Positions 1 to 9,969 of a DNA stretch of 64,000 nt are shown piece after piece. Source of the stretch: Acidobacteriota bacterium (GTDB taxonomy: Bacteria > Acidobacteriota > Blastocatellia > Pyrinomonadales > Pyrinomonadaceae); contig JAHBSL010000004.1 in assembly GCA_019639135.1 (NCBI GenBank), positions 1 through 64,000 on the forward strand. The letters are read 5' to 3'. The notes under the pieces are model-generated. The model searched no databases. It saw only the letters and a list, made by a program, of their open reading frames with translations, and was not told the origin of the DNA. The first letter of the stretch is position 1. Each line of letters opens with the position of its first letter. A program made the position numbers and the translations under genes.

Positions 1-133
1 CTTTACTAAGATAGTTATAGACGAAAGGGCAGCCTGTAAACTATAATTCTAATAACGCTTCGGCGTTCCTTTCCGAACTTCTCCCTTCGCAGGTAACCAT
101 CGTCTTCGGCCTTCGGCTTCCCCCAAAGCTCCT

Positions 134-1351
134 ATGGACACAAAGATCACACTGCTCATCCAGTTGAACAGTGTATTCCTAATAACAATACTTTCGCTTT
201 TCCTTCGGCGTTCGCTTCAGCTTACGGCCCTTAAATACTGGGCCGTTGCCTGGCTTTGTCAATCGTTTGCCCTTATCTCACTCCGGCTGGCTTTCGACTT
301 TGACGAGTTCGGTACGATGCTCTTCACTTATTATTTTCTTGGCGAGTATATTTTCGGATTCTTGCTGATCACTGGCTGTAAGGCCCTCGAATCAGACTTC
401 GAACTTAATTCAAAGCACGAGGCGTCAATCCTGCCATTTGTTGCGATCGCGATCGTATTGCCGCTGCTTTCTCGGGAGTTTAACGAATTGCTTCCCATTC
501 ACGCCGCTATCTTGGTAGGTTTTTATGTGTTCGGCTATGTCACGATGAGTCGTCAAGGGATCCGGACTTTTGGCTGGAAGGTGATGCACGTCTCTCTGCT
601 TCTGCTTGCCATCCAATCGGCCGTCTATTTTGCCGTTTCGCTCGCAGGTATGGATTTCCCGCTTCGAAGCGAACTGCTCATTTACTCACCGATGATAACC
701 ATGGTCCTGCAGACCGCGCTTGGATTTGGAATGGTGATCATACTGCTTGAAAAGGTGCTGAGGCGGGCCGAGGACGCGAACGCGGAGCTTGAAAAGACGA
801 AGCAAACTCTTGAAGAACTTGTTCACACAGACCCCCTTACCGCAGCCCTGACGCGGCACGCATTCTACGGCTTTGTAAGACAAGGAAACTCAGAGGGCGT
901 ATCGGTCAACGGATGCGTAGGCTTTTTTGACCTCGACGGATTGAAGGCGATCAACGATTGCTTCGGACACACGGCCGGCGATGCTACCATCCGGATGGTC
1001 GTTGGCTCGATCAGGTCGCTGATGCGAGCTGAGGATCTCATTTACCGCTGGGGTGGCGACGAATTCTTCGTCATCATGGTCAGCATGAACGCTGAAATGG
1101 CGGAAGTGCGGATGACACGGCTCGAGAATCTCCTGCGTGGAGTAAAGGTTGACGGGATCGATGATCTCATTGACATCAAGGTATCCTGGGGCTTCACAGA
1201 TTTCGATTCGATAGACCAGCTCGAGCAGGCAATCGTATTTGCCGACCAGAACATGTACAAACGCAAACGTCAACCAAAAGATATACCTTCTCGCGATCAC
1301 GAACCGAGGCCGGGCCGAGATCAGACCTACGATCTCGACATTAGAATCTGA
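134..1351 (+). CDS. Membrane-anchored GGDEF diguanylate cyclase
   Basis: This 405-residue protein is predicted to make cyclic di-GMP from two GTP at the inner membrane. The N-terminal ~215 residues form about seven hydrophobic segments, a short coiled-coil linker follows (AEDANAELEKTKQTLEEL), and the C-terminal third is a GGDEF domain. The active-site motif GGDEF is intact at about residues 306-310. An RxxD inhibitory site (RAED) sits five residues before it, so product feedback inhibition is likely. There is no EAL domain. The gene stands alone and converges on the dienelactone hydrolase gene. No strong Shine-Dalgarno sequence precedes the ATG. Family assignment is firm; the signal sensed by the membrane part is unknown. 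Confidence 0.9.
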   Translation: MDTKITLLIQLNSVFLITILSLFLRRSLQLTALKYWAVAWLCQSFALISLRLAFDFDEFGTMLFTYYFLGEYIFGFLLITGCKALESDFELNSKHEASILPFVAIAIVLPLLSREFNELLPIHAAILVGFYVFGYVTMSRQGIRTFGWKVMHVSLLLLAIQSAVYFAVSLAGMDFPLRSELLIYSPMITMVLQTALGFGMVIILLEKVLRRAEDANAELEKTKQTLEELVHTDPLTAALTRHAFYGFVRQGNSEGVSVNGCVGFFDLDGLKAINDCFGHTAGDATIRMVVGSIRSLMRAEDLIYRWGGDEFFVIMVSMNAEMAEVRMTRLENLLRGVKVDGIDDLIDIKVSWGFTDFDSIDQLEQAIVFADQNMYKRKRQPKDIPSRDHEPRPGRDQTYDLDIRI

Positions 1352-1373
1352 TGGGCTCGATCAGTGCAAAACC

Positions 1374-1406
1374 AAAGGTTGAAGGGTTTGCCGTCTTTCA
1401 GCCTTT
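1374..1406. terminator. Stem-loop between convergent genes
   Basis: Ten-base arms at 1374-1383 and 1397-1406 pair with one G-U wobble around a 13-nt loop, in the gap between two converging genes. There is no strong T tract on either side, so termination is inferred from position and structure only. Confidence 0.4.
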
Positions 1407-1414
1407 AACTCTTC

Positions 1415-2080
1415 TTAGAGTTTTGAGTTGAAGAAAGCAATCGCACGAGACCAAGCGTCACGCGCCGCATCCTCGTCAAATACTTCCGGGCGGGTGTTAT
1501 TGAAGAATGCGTGTTCGGCGTCGTACTTCAGCGATTCTACGGGCAGTTGGTGCTTCGCGGCGGCGGTCTCAAGTTCAGAGACCTTTTCGGGCGTGATCCA
1601 CCCGTCGCGGGTTCCCGACACAAAGATCGTCGGAACACTAAGTTTCGCGAGTATTTCTTCTTCCGGAATGTCTCCGTAAAAAGGAACAGCAGCGGCAATG
1701 CCATCGACCTCACACGCAGCTCTGAGGGCAAACGTGCCGCCCATACAGTAACCGGTAATACCAAGATGTGACAAGCCGTATCTGCCTTTAGCTGCCGATA
1801 CCGCCTCACGGATAGTGTCCAACCCATCTTCTATTGCAAGATCATGCATCATCTTTGAGGCATCCTCAGGGTTGGTGGCGATCCTGCCTCGGTAAAGATC
1901 GGGAGCTATCGCAATGAACCCCTCCGCCGCGTAACGACCGGCAATATCCTTTATATGATCGTTGAGGCCCCACCACTCGTGGATTAGCATTACCGCCTTG
2001 CCATTTCCGGTTGCCGGCAAAACCACATAAGCAGATGTCCCGCCGTTCGCGGTCGTAAATTCAATATTCTCGCTTGTCAT
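1415..2080 (-). CDS. Dienelactone hydrolase family protein
   Basis: A 221-residue cytosolic alpha/beta hydrolase of the dienelactone hydrolase family (carboxymethylenebutenolidase type). The nucleophile motif GYCMGG places Cys112 in the elbow. Asp159 (GTRDGW) and His190 (EHAFFN) complete the expected Cys-Asp-His triad. Length fits the family (about 220-240 aa). There is no signal peptide. The gene is single, with no aromatic-degradation neighbours, so the physiological substrate cannot be inferred; many such proteins act on miscellaneous lactones or esters. Fold and triad are certain, substrate is not. Confidence 0.88.
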   Translation of the reverse strand: MTSENIEFTTANGGTSAYVVLPATGNGKAVMLIHEWWGLNDHIKDIAGRYAAEGFIAIAPDLYRGRIATNPEDASKMMHDLAIEDGLDTIREAVSAAKGRYGLSHLGITGYCMGGTFALRAACEVDGIAAAVPFYGDIPEEEILAKLSVPTIFVSGTRDGWITPEKVSELETAAAKHQLPVESLKYDAEHAFFNNTRPEVFDEDAARDAWSRAIAFFNSKL

Positions 2081-2184
2081 AAAAAAGCCCTCCGTTGAGA
2101 TCGTTACACTTGAGTATAAACGAACTGTCCGAAGGGCGTAAGTTTGCTTTCTACAGATGGAAATTAGTTCATCCCTGCGTCCGC

Positions 2185-4425
2185 CTAAAAGAATCTGAAA
2201 GTGTATCCGACCCGAATACCGCGTCCGATCTCAGGCATGAAATCCTTGACCAAATTGACATGGTTTCGATAGAGCTTATCGGTGAGGTTGTAAGCATTAA
2301 ACGAGAATATGTGAGCGTATTTTTGTCGTCCGATCGTGTATGACCCGGCAATGTTGACAAGTCCGTACCCTGCCGTCCTCGTTTCCAAAGGAAAGATCTT
2401 AGTCTGGGCAGATGCAAAGACGACCTCAGGCCGGAGGCTTAAACCCTCATAACGGAAGTCAAGACCAAGTTTTGCTCGGGCGGGCGGGATCCGCGGAATG
2501 TTGATGTCCTGATCTACAAGCTTCGCTCTTACGACATCGAAGATTGCAAATCCGCCGAGCCACCGGTTAAATGTAGCTTCGGCCGAGATCTCAGCACCGA
2601 CGTACTCGGCATCTTCCTGCTCGAACCGGGCAACCGGAAGTCCGTCTTCAATATCGACATCACCATCGCCATCTTCATCCTGCGGGGCAAGAAAGACGAA
2701 ATCGTTGATGCGGTAGTAGTAAACGTCACCGGAGAACCGGAACCGCTGCGATGTGTGGCGAAGCGAGAAGTCAAATCCGTTCGCAGTCTCCTTTCGCAAG
2801 TTTTCGTTTCCGATCTCGAAAGTCACCGTACCTATGTGCGGCCCGTTGTTGTAGAGTTCCTCCAACGCTGGTGCCCGAGTCGAAAACGTGTAGTTAAATA
2901 CGAATGCACCGCCATTCCAAAGGCCGATATTCATTCCGGCGGCGCCGGAGAATCCGGTAAAGTTACGGTCACGATACTGCGGATCTTCAGCCCGATAACG
3001 GTTGTTCTCGACGCGTCCGCCAAATTGGAATTTGACCCTATCGAAATTCAGCTCCTGAAGCCCGAAAACGGAAAATGAGTTCTGTCTTATAGGTCCATCG
3101 ATAAGCTGCTCAGCCCCGACAACTTCGTAGTCGCGGTTGAAGCCCTCGAATCCGAACCTGCCGGTCAAGCGTTGATACTGCTGCTGTTCAAAGACCGATC
3201 GATAGTTGAACACCTTATTTGAGAAGGTCGTGCCGACCTCGTCGATCCCGTCTTCGCTCTCGATCTCCTTGTGCCTGTAGTCCGTGTAATCGATCGCATA
3301 ATTGATGCCGCGAAGGAACGGATTGTTGAGATCGCGAAAACCGCCGTTGAAGCGGACGTTGTACCGGCGCATTCTTAGATCGATATCCTCATCAACATCA
3401 GGGAGTTCGCCTTCTTTTGGCTTCTCGCCGTGGCCTTCAAACAAGGCGGCAAACGGGATCCCAAACCGACGGACATCGGCACTGAACTTGCCGGAGAGAA
3501 ATGCCTTCTCGCCGTAGTATCCTGCTCCAAACGAGCCGGTGGTTGACCTTGACGCAGAGTTCGGAACCCGTCCGATCGGGGTTTGATAGTCACCTGTGCG
3601 TTGTGCACCGAAATTACCGCGAAGAAGCCAGCGGTTCACGCCGTATTCAATGCCGCCTCCAATCGCACCCTGTTTATCGGCAGTGCCGCCGACTCCCTTT
3701 ACGTAACCACGGACTCCATCTGTGTAGTCGTCATCGGTATGGTCGATTACGTTAACAACACCGCCGATCGCATTGCTGCCATAAAGCAGAGTGGCCGGCC
3801 CTTTAACGATCTCGATCCTTTCCGCCGCCAGTGGGTCCAGAGGTTCACCATGGTCTCCCGACTGCGATCCGACCGAACCGTTCCGTATTCCGTTCTCCAA
3901 AACAAGCACGCGGTCACCGTCAAAACCACGAAGAACGGGGCGAGCCGAACCAGGACCGAAGCTGCGTTTTGCAACCCCCGGCTCTCCATCAATGACTTCT
4001 CCGATCGAGGTCGAGGCCTTTTCGAGCGCTCGACCGGGACCAATAGACGTTACCGACTGAAACGAATCGAAGACGGTTTGCTCCTGACCGGAGGCGGTCA
4101 CGGTGACTTCTTCCCGCAACGATGTGATTCCGAGTTGGAAGTTGAGGCTCAGTGAAGCTCCGGGATTGACCGCGATCTGCCTCGCTACATCCGAAAACCC
4201 TTCAAGGTGTACGAGTATCGAATAGCGTCCCGGAGGCACATTACTCAATGAAAAATTGCCGTTAGTGTCAGTTCGGACACTCTGTCGGGTCTGAACGATC
4301 TGAACGTTCGCACCTTGAAGCGGAATCTCATTCCCATAAGTCACTTTACCGCTGATCGTCGCATTCTGGGCGATCGCAGAGATCGCGAACGCAAGAACTA
4401 CGATGAATATGTTAAGGATTCTCAT
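2185..4425 (-). CDS. TonB-dependent outer-membrane receptor with carboxypeptidase-regulatory-like N-domain
   Basis: A 746-residue outer-membrane transporter. It begins with a signal peptide ending near AIAQ (residue ~20). A carboxypeptidase-regulatory-like beta-sandwich follows (about 22-105, ISGKVTYGN ... LSNVPPGRYSI), then a plug domain (about 120-235, ending ERIEIVKGPATLLYGSNAIGG), then a ~500-residue 22-strand-type barrel ending in an aromatic residue (VGYTFRFF). This is the classic TonB-energised siderophore/metal/carbohydrate receptor layout common in Acidobacteriota and Bacteroidota. The plug and the histidine/acidic-rich loop around residues 330-345 (FEGHGEKPKEGE) are reminiscent of ZnuD-like metal receptors, but the ligand is unproven. 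A LytTR two-component pair lies directly upstream in the same orientation. Confidence 0.88.
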   Translation of the reverse strand: MRILNIFIVVLAFAISAIAQNATISGKVTYGNEIPLQGANVQIVQTRQSVRTDTNGNFSLSNVPPGRYSILVHLEGFSDVARQIAVNPGASLSLNFQLGITSLREEVTVTASGQEQTVFDSFQSVTSIGPGRALEKASTSIGEVIDGEPGVAKRSFGPGSARPVLRGFDGDRVLVLENGIRNGSVGSQSGDHGEPLDPLAAERIEIVKGPATLLYGSNAIGGVVNVIDHTDDDYTDGVRGYVKGVGGTADKQGAIGGGIEYGVNRWLLRGNFGAQRTGDYQTPIGRVPNSASRSTTGSFGAGYYGEKAFLSGKFSADVRRFGIPFAALFEGHGEKPKEGELPDVDEDIDLRMRRYNVRFNGGFRDLNNPFLRGINYAIDYTDYRHKEIESEDGIDEVGTTFSNKVFNYRSVFEQQQYQRLTGRFGFEGFNRDYEVVGAEQLIDGPIRQNSFSVFGLQELNFDRVKFQFGGRVENNRYRAEDPQYRDRNFTGFSGAAGMNIGLWNGGAFVFNYTFSTRAPALEELYNNGPHIGTVTFEIGNENLRKETANGFDFSLRHTSQRFRFSGDVYYYRINDFVFLAPQDEDGDGDVDIEDGLPVARFEQEDAEYVGAEISAEATFNRWLGGFAIFDVVRAKLVDQDINIPRIPPARAKLGLDFRYEGLSLRPEVVFASAQTKIFPLETRTAGYGLVNIAGSYTIGRQKYAHIFSFNAYNLTDKLYRNHVNLVKDFMPEIGRGIRVGYTFRFF

Positions 4426-4595
4426 AATTGCCTCTCGATAAAAGAATTAACCTGTGTAGGAAACTCCACGTGGTCAAAAAATTGAGAATATGACGAAATC
4501 GCCCGAAGTAACTGGGTTTTCAATGAGTAGTCGAAATATACCAATGAATTGTGTTTTGATGGGGCCGACAAGCTCGCCCGGGCCTGAGTGCGGCA

Positions 4596-5375
4596 CTAGA
4601 TTTTGAGAAGTTGCGTACGAAGTACCTTTGATTGGAGTCGGCTGGAGGTGAGTTCCTGCCCGTTGATCAGATAAATGACATACGTGCCGCCAATTAAGGG
4701 TGAAATCCTCTCGACCATCTTAATGTTTGCCAATGCTCCTCGCGATAACCTGACGAAAAGTTCTGGATCAAGACGCGCCTCAAGATCTTTGAGCCGATAA
4801 TTGATGGTATATTTTGTGCGATCCAAAGTAGTCAGGTAAAGCAGCTCACCGTCAGCAATGATAGAGGCTATCTCATCGACTGGAACCAGGTATATGTCAT
4901 CACGCATACGGACCGGGATCCGCTTGAGGAAGCCTGCACCTGACGCGTTCTCGATCGTTTCAGCCGCAGCTTCCAACCGCCTTTTCTCAATGCCCCTCCA
5001 ATCTGCTTTCTCAACCCTTTGCGTTGCTCGAAACACGGTTTCGCGAAGCCTTGCAAGCTCAACCGGCTTCAGAAGGTAATCGATGGCATTCAGTTCAAAT
5101 GCCTGAACGGCAAAGTTGTCAAAGGCGGTGACGAATGCGACCAGAGGCATATTTTCTGCCGGGATCTTTTTCATAACGTCAAGGCCGTTAAGTTCCGGCA
5201 TATGCAGATCGAGCAACGCCAGGTCCGGCAACGATTCGTTGATCGCTTCGACCGCGTCAAGCCCATTCTCAGCCTCACCAACAACCTCGACCTCATCGAT
5301 CTTAGAGAGAAGTTTCTTAAGATATTCTCTAGCCGGCCGCTCATCATCTGCGATCACTGTTCTCAAGGCGGTCAT
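4596..5375 (-). CDS. LytTR-family response regulator
   Basis: A 259-residue response regulator. It has an N-terminal receiver domain with acidic pair Asp10/Asp11 and phospho-acceptor Asp56 (LALLDLHMPELNG), then a ~30-residue linker and a C-terminal LytTR DNA-binding domain (about 150-255, containing YLTTLDRTKYTINYRLKDLE and RGALANIKMVERI). LytTR proteins bind imperfect direct repeats upstream of target genes. The stop of the upstream kinase gene overlaps this start by 4 bp, so the two are translationally coupled. It likely controls neighbouring genes such as the downstream TonB receptor, but no binding site could be identified by eye. Confidence 0.92.
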   Translation of the reverse strand: MTALRTVIADDERPAREYLKKLLSKIDEVEVVGEAENGLDAVEAINESLPDLALLDLHMPELNGLDVMKKIPAENMPLVAFVTAFDNFAVQAFELNAIDYLLKPVELARLRETVFRATQRVEKADWRGIEKRRLEAAAETIENASGAGFLKRIPVRMRDDIYLVPVDEIASIIADGELLYLTTLDRTKYTINYRLKDLEARLDPELFVRLSRGALANIKMVERISPLIGGTYVIYLINGQELTSSRLQSKVLRTQLLKI

Positions 5376-7273
5376 ATAATGGCAACCTCCTTCCTCATCC
5401 TGCTTTCTCCGCGAACCCTGGCCATTGGGATCGCGATGACCGCCCGGGTTTCGTCGTTACGATGCCGGTATAGTTCGAGACGTGCTTCTCCATAGTAATA
5501 ACTCAGAAGGCGATCTTCGATATTGCGAAGGCCAACGCCCCGAGACTCGGGCCTTTCAAGAAGTGCCGCACCGTCGCCCGTATCAGAGACCGTTATGCAC
5601 AAATACTCCTGGTCATCCTCGCGTTCAACGGAGGCTCTGATCGCGATCTCTCCGCCCCGCTTTTTTGCCGAGATGCCATGTTTTATCGCGTTCTCAACCA
5701 GTGGCTGGAGGATCAAGGTCGGGATCTCCAAAATCTGGAGTTCGTCAGGTACATTCACCGATACCCTGAGACGCTCTTCGAACCTTGCTTTTTCGATCTC
5801 AAGGTAGCTCTTAATAAGTTGTAACTCATGGTCAAGCGTCGCGAACTCGTCTGTTGAGTTTAGAACCCTTCGGAGCAGTTTAGTGAGTTGAAGGAGCGTC
5901 TGAAGCGCTTTCTCAGGGGCCTCCTGAATCAGATAGCCGATAGTCGTAAGCGCGTTGAACAAGAAGTGAGGATTGATCTGGGCACGAAGAGCTGTGAGCT
6001 GTGCCTCCGCGGCTAGTCGAGAGAACTGCTGTTCTTTAAACTCCCGTTCACAACGCTCATGAACAACTCTCAACGCATCAATGCGCCTGGCAGCACGGTT
6101 CGCCAACATTTCAAGCATGGCTATCTCTTGGGAAAGCAATCTTCTTCCACCAGCAAATTCACCGAGATGGACCAGATAAAATGGAGATTCCACAGTTCGA
6201 ATACATGTCTCAACGTATTCCCCTGTGTTGTTCACGGCGTTCAACCGTGTTTCGTTCCGGACATATTCCACCTCCCGCCAACTACTCGAACCGGCGGAAA
6301 ACTCTTCTGCAAGCGCATTTGCGACCAAAGCCGGAACCAAGTCGGTAGATTCGCATTCATCGATCCGTTTCGCAAGCTCATGGAAAAAGGTGTCGTAATC
6401 GGATCGCTTCAGCAAAGCAACATCTACCAACCAACTCGCAAACCGAACTATCGCGGGAAAAAGGAGCGCAGTACCAACCCAAAAAACAAGAATGATCGCC
6501 GTTGATGGGATGGACAGGCCCGCAGCGGCTTCGGTCAGTGGTCCAGCAACCGCGATATAAAGCCCGAATGCGACAAGTGCCAGAAGTATCAGCGATACGG
6601 CCCGCTTCAAAAATATGTCCGCGAAGGCAAACCGATAATTCTGATAAAGGATAGCGAGAACCAGCGGCAACGAAGATTGGTGAGCTATCAGTTCAATAGG
6701 CCATGATGATCCACTTCCTCTGTGCGAAACTAAATGCAGAGACGAGACCGCGAACACCAGGAGCGAAGTCACCCATACGGCTTTACGCTCGATCGTCTGA
6801 CGGAAATTCGTAAGCAGAAGCCCGGCCGTCAAAGAGACCGCACCGAAAGTCAGGAGAATCAAACTCGTAGAAGATGGTACCGAGTCACCTGTAACGTAAG
6901 CAGATAAATGAAGACCGGCAGCAATCGAGCTGATCGCATAGGCGATCCATGTAAGGATCGGCCGCTGTCCATTTTCAAGTTGAGCGGAATGGACAACAAC
7001 GGAAGGGAGGAAGCCGAGTGCGGAGTAGGCCAGCACGGAAATGAAGAGATAATTCTCCGAGCCACGGTCAAGAGTAATTGCCGCAAGTTCTCCCGCATTC
7101 CATATCAGACCCAGTACCGAAGTGAGGAACAGCAGGATCCTGACTTGCTTCCCGCCGGAGCTTTCGCGGTGGCGAAAGATCATCCACCCGAGCAGGGCAT
7201 ACAAAGCGACCCCGACCGAAAACCCAAGCCAATTGACCAGAAGAGAAGAATTTAATTGCTCAACAACCAACAT
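5372..7273 (-). CDS. LytS-type membrane sensor histidine kinase
   Basis: A 633-residue kinase. The N-terminal ~290 residues contain about eight hydrophobic segments. A GAF-like cytosolic region follows (about 300-400), then the His_kinase domain with the phospho-acceptor His near residue 434 in NPHFLFN, and a C-terminal HATPase_c domain with the N box (LVENAIKHG) and G boxes (DTGDGA, RGVGLRN). This is the kinase family that partners LytTR regulators. It is transcribed first, overlapping the regulator start by 4 bp. Divergent from sixA across a 151-bp gap that must hold both promoters. Confidence 0.92.
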   Translation of the reverse strand: MLVVEQLNSSLLVNWLGFSVGVALYALLGWMIFRHRESSGGKQVRILLFLTSVLGLIWNAGELAAITLDRGSENYLFISVLAYSALGFLPSVVVHSAQLENGQRPILTWIAYAISSIAAGLHLSAYVTGDSVPSSTSLILLTFGAVSLTAGLLLTNFRQTIERKAVWVTSLLVFAVSSLHLVSHRGSGSSWPIELIAHQSSLPLVLAILYQNYRFAFADIFLKRAVSLILLALVAFGLYIAVAGPLTEAAAGLSIPSTAIILVFWVGTALLFPAIVRFASWLVDVALLKRSDYDTFFHELAKRIDECESTDLVPALVANALAEEFSAGSSSWREVEYVRNETRLNAVNNTGEYVETCIRTVESPFYLVHLGEFAGGRRLLSQEIAMLEMLANRAARRIDALRVVHERCEREFKEQQFSRLAAEAQLTALRAQINPHFLFNALTTIGYLIQEAPEKALQTLLQLTKLLRRVLNSTDEFATLDHELQLIKSYLEIEKARFEERLRVSVNVPDELQILEIPTLILQPLVENAIKHGISAKKRGGEIAIRASVEREDDQEYLCITVSDTGDGAALLERPESRGVGLRNIEDRLLSYYYGEARLELYRHRNDETRAVIAIPMARVRGESRMRKEVAII

Positions 7274-7424
7274 CCTAGGCTATATCCGTAACCATCTTAA
7301 ACAATTAAATATTAGCAAATTGCCGATTCTGAAACATGGTAGGTTGAAATCGGACAATGATTGGGATTAGACTCGGGTACAGTTCCTCCCGCAGAGCTTT
7401 TCCCGCCTCCCGTTTGTGTAACGT

Positions 7425-7943
7425 ATGAAAACTCTGCTTTTGATGCGCCATGCGAAATCCAGTTGGTCGGATTCCTCGCTCTCGGACTTCGAAAGGCCGC
7501 TGAACGAGCGGGGCCGGAGAGCTGCCCCATTTATGGGTGAACTTATTGTAAGAGAAGGACTTCTTCCCGACCACGTTGTATCCTCGCCTTCGAAAAGAAC
7601 GAAAGAAACAGTGGAGTTGGTTGTAATTGCATCCGAATACACAGGTGACATCTGCTTTGACTCCAGGATCTTTGAAGCGACCGTTGGAGAACTAATGGAA
7701 GTTCTGGTCGATCTCCCAGACACAGCCGAGCGGGCTCTGGTGGTCGGCCATAATCCGGCCTCTGAACAGATAGTTCAAACCTTGACGGGAGCGATGGAGG
7801 CGATGCCGACCGCGGCTTTGGCGGTTATCGATCTCAAGGTCGATTCATGGGCGAACATCGCTCCTGGAAGTGGAGAACTGAAGCGATTTTTCCGGCCCAG
7901 AGATGAGGCCCGACGCGTTCACGGCGTAGATGAAGGAAAGTGA
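7425..7943 (+). CDS. sixA: SixA-like phosphohistidine phosphatase
   Basis: A 172-residue histidine-phosphatase-superfamily protein. The RHG-type motif is LLMRHAKSSW with catalytic His9, and the second conserved histidine lies in VVGHNPASE near residue 109. Short length and the RHAKS variant are typical of SixA, which removes phosphate from phosphohistidine in signalling proteins. It sits immediately upstream of a PhoB/PhoR-like two-component pair on the same strand, 123 bp away, which fits a role in tuning phosphorelay signalling. The partner protein is inferred only. Confidence 0.88.
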   Translation: MKTLLLMRHAKSSWSDSSLSDFERPLNERGRRAAPFMGELIVREGLLPDHVVSSPSKRTKETVELVVIASEYTGDICFDSRIFEATVGELMEVLVDLPDTAERALVVGHNPASEQIVQTLTGAMEAMPTAALAVIDLKVDSWANIAPGSGELKRFFRPRDEARRVHGVDEGK

Positions 7944-8066
7944 ACACATCCGCTCTGACCTTAATTATTTAACATTTCCGAAACCTTTTGTTAATATCAC
8001 GGCAAGTTGGGATACATAGACTGGTGATGTTCCTGAGAACTCCAATTTGTTGAAACACCGTGATTT

Positions 8067-8753
8067 ATGCAGCCAACGATATTGATAATCGAAGATGATG
8101 CCGACATCGCCGAAAGCCTTCACTATAACTTCAAGCGAGAAGGTTTTCGATCAATGATCGCAGAATCGGGCGAAAAGGGGCTGCGTCTGGCTCTTGATGA
8201 TAAATCCGCCCCGTCGCTGATAATCTTGGATCTCATGTTGCCTGGTATGAGCGGCATGGAACTTTGCAGACGTTTACGTAAGGAAACATCTACTGAGAAT
8301 ACGCCGATAATCATGTTGACGGCAAAGGCTGCCGAATCAGACAAGATTGCAGGACTCGATACAGGCGCTGACGATTATATCGTGAAACCCTTTTCGGTAA
8401 AGGAGGTGATCGCTCGCGTTCGTGCGGTTCTTCGTCGGGTTGAAAAAGAATCGACACTCAAGTACCAGGATGAGCGGCTCGAGGTTGACTTTGACGATAT
8501 GCGGGTAACAGCCGATGGCGTGGACGTTAAACTCACTCGGAAAGAATTTGCACTTCTCGAACATCTCATTAAAAATAGCGGTCGAGTAGCGACGCGCCAA
8601 CAACTCTTGGACAATGTCTGGGGCTATAGCTATTTCGGCGATACGAGAACGCTTGATGTTCACATTCGCCGCCTCAGGCAGAAAATGGCTGATTGCGGTG
8701 GTGCGATCGAGACCGTCGTCGGGGTAGGCTATCGTTTTGTCGGATGCAAGTAG
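8067..8753 (+). CDS. OmpR/PhoB-family response regulator
   Basis: A 228-residue regulator. The receiver domain carries acidic Asp residues at 10-12 and phospho-acceptor Asp55 (LIILDLMLPGMSG), with the conserved Lys in IVKPFS. The C-terminal winged helix (about 130-226) contains the Trans_reg_C signature ending TVVGVGYRFVG. It resembles PhoB in arrangement, being followed by a PhoR-like kinase, but no Pho box was recognised, so phosphate control is a guess. The next gene begins within its last codons. Confidence 0.92.
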   Translation: MQPTILIIEDDADIAESLHYNFKREGFRSMIAESGEKGLRLALDDKSAPSLIILDLMLPGMSGMELCRRLRKETSTENTPIIMLTAKAAESDKIAGLDTGADDYIVKPFSVKEVIARVRAVLRRVEKESTLKYQDERLEVDFDDMRVTADGVDVKLTRKEFALLEHLIKNSGRVATRQQLLDNVWGYSYFGDTRTLDVHIRRLRQKMADCGGAIETVVGVGYRFVGCK

Positions 8754-9856
8754 AGCCGAGACAAAGATCCGGCCTAAGTGAAAGGCCCGCCTCGTTAACA
8801 CCCTTGCTGGACATACTTCAAGCAGTATTCGAGGCCAACCGCGATTCGGTACTCCTCGCGGATTCGAGCATGCGCGTAGTTGCGACGAACCCGTCGGCCC
8901 AGGCATCTTTCGGCCGCGGCGGCCATCCGCTCGCAGGCCGCCGTCTTAGTGAGATCCTCCGCGATGTAGATCTCCACGATTCATTCCGACGCGCCTTGGT
9001 GGGCAATGCCTCCGAGGAAGTTCGAATCGAGATCGTAGGAACGGAACGGCGTATCTACAACGTTTTTGTGGCTCCGATAGCTCTTGATGGAAAGCAATAT
9101 GTGATCGGCACCTTCTACGACATCACACAAATAGAAAGACTTGAAAAGGTGCGTCAGGAGTTTCTCTCAAATATTTCCCATGAGCTCCGTACGCCGCTTA
9201 CGTCGATTCTTGCCTTCGTTGAAACCCTTGAAGATGGAGCAATTGATGACAGTGAGAACAATCGACGCTTTCTTTCGACGATACGCCGAAATGCGGAAAG
9301 AATGCATGCGTTGATCGCCGACATTCTAGAGCTTTCCTTCATTGAGTCGGGCAACATCTCGATAGATGTAAAGCAGGTGCGTGTTTCGAACGCGGTCGAG
9401 GAAGTTTTCGCTGCTCTTGCAACAAAGGCCGCCGAGCGCGAGATCGGACTAATTAGTGACATTTCGGGTGATGCCCGCGTATTTGCAGATCCGATGAGAT
9501 TGGAACAGATGCTAACCAACCTGATCGATAATGCCATCAAGTTCAATCGGGTAGCGGGAACGGTTACCGTATCACTTTCTTCAAATGAGAAGGCCGATTT
9601 GATCTCAGTTGCTGATACCGGCGAGGGGCTTCTTGAAGGACACGCTCAGCGTATTTTTGAGAGATTTTATCGGGTGGACAGAGGAAGAACTCGAGAAGTG
9701 GGGGGTACCGGATTGGGGCTTTCGATCGTCAAGCATCTTGCTCGGCTCCATGGTGGCGAGATCTTGGTTCGATCGGAACTTGGGACGGGCACTGTGTTCA
9801 CGATCGAGCTTCCTCGACACCGGCATTTGTTGGAAGAAACTTCTTTGGTCTCTTAA
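8744..9856 (+). CDS. PhoR-like PAS-domain sensor histidine kinase
   Basis: A 370-residue kinase if started at the ATG at 8744, which overlaps the regulator stop by 10 bp. An in-frame start at 8693 would overlap the regulator by about 60 bp and add an Arg-rich extension that does not look native. Domains in order: PAS (about 20-125), HisKA with phospho-acceptor His146 in NISHELRTPL, and HATPase_c with N box (NLIDNAIKFN) and G boxes (DTGEGL, GGTGLGLSIVKH). No transmembrane segment is visible, so it is probably cytosolic or associates with the membrane through a partner. It pairs with the upstream OmpR-type regulator. Confidence 0.9.
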   Translation: MQVEPRQRSGLSERPASLTPLLDILQAVFEANRDSVLLADSSMRVVATNPSAQASFGRGGHPLAGRRLSEILRDVDLHDSFRRALVGNASEEVRIEIVGTERRIYNVFVAPIALDGKQYVIGTFYDITQIERLEKVRQEFLSNISHELRTPLTSILAFVETLEDGAIDDSENNRRFLSTIRRNAERMHALIADILELSFIESGNISIDVKQVRVSNAVEEVFAALATKAAEREIGLISDISGDARVFADPMRLEQMLTNLIDNAIKFNRVAGTVTVSLSSNEKADLISVADTGEGLLEGHAQRIFERFYRVDRGRTREVGGTGLGLSIVKHLARLHGGEILVRSELGTGTVFTIELPRHRHLLEETSLVS

Positions 9857-9969
9857 GGGAAGTGTGGTATTCTGTTTTTGATCCCTTTTTGGATTTTCCT
9901 CACGACCGAACCAACCAGGTTCAGGCAGTCCTTTCGTGATCCGCTGCGGTTTGCGGAGGGGAGGAGCTT

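Noticed and set aside
9855..9890. Terminator after the PhoR-like kinase gene
   Set aside because: A 6-bp stem with a ~21-nt loop and T5 exists, but it is too weak to list with confidence.
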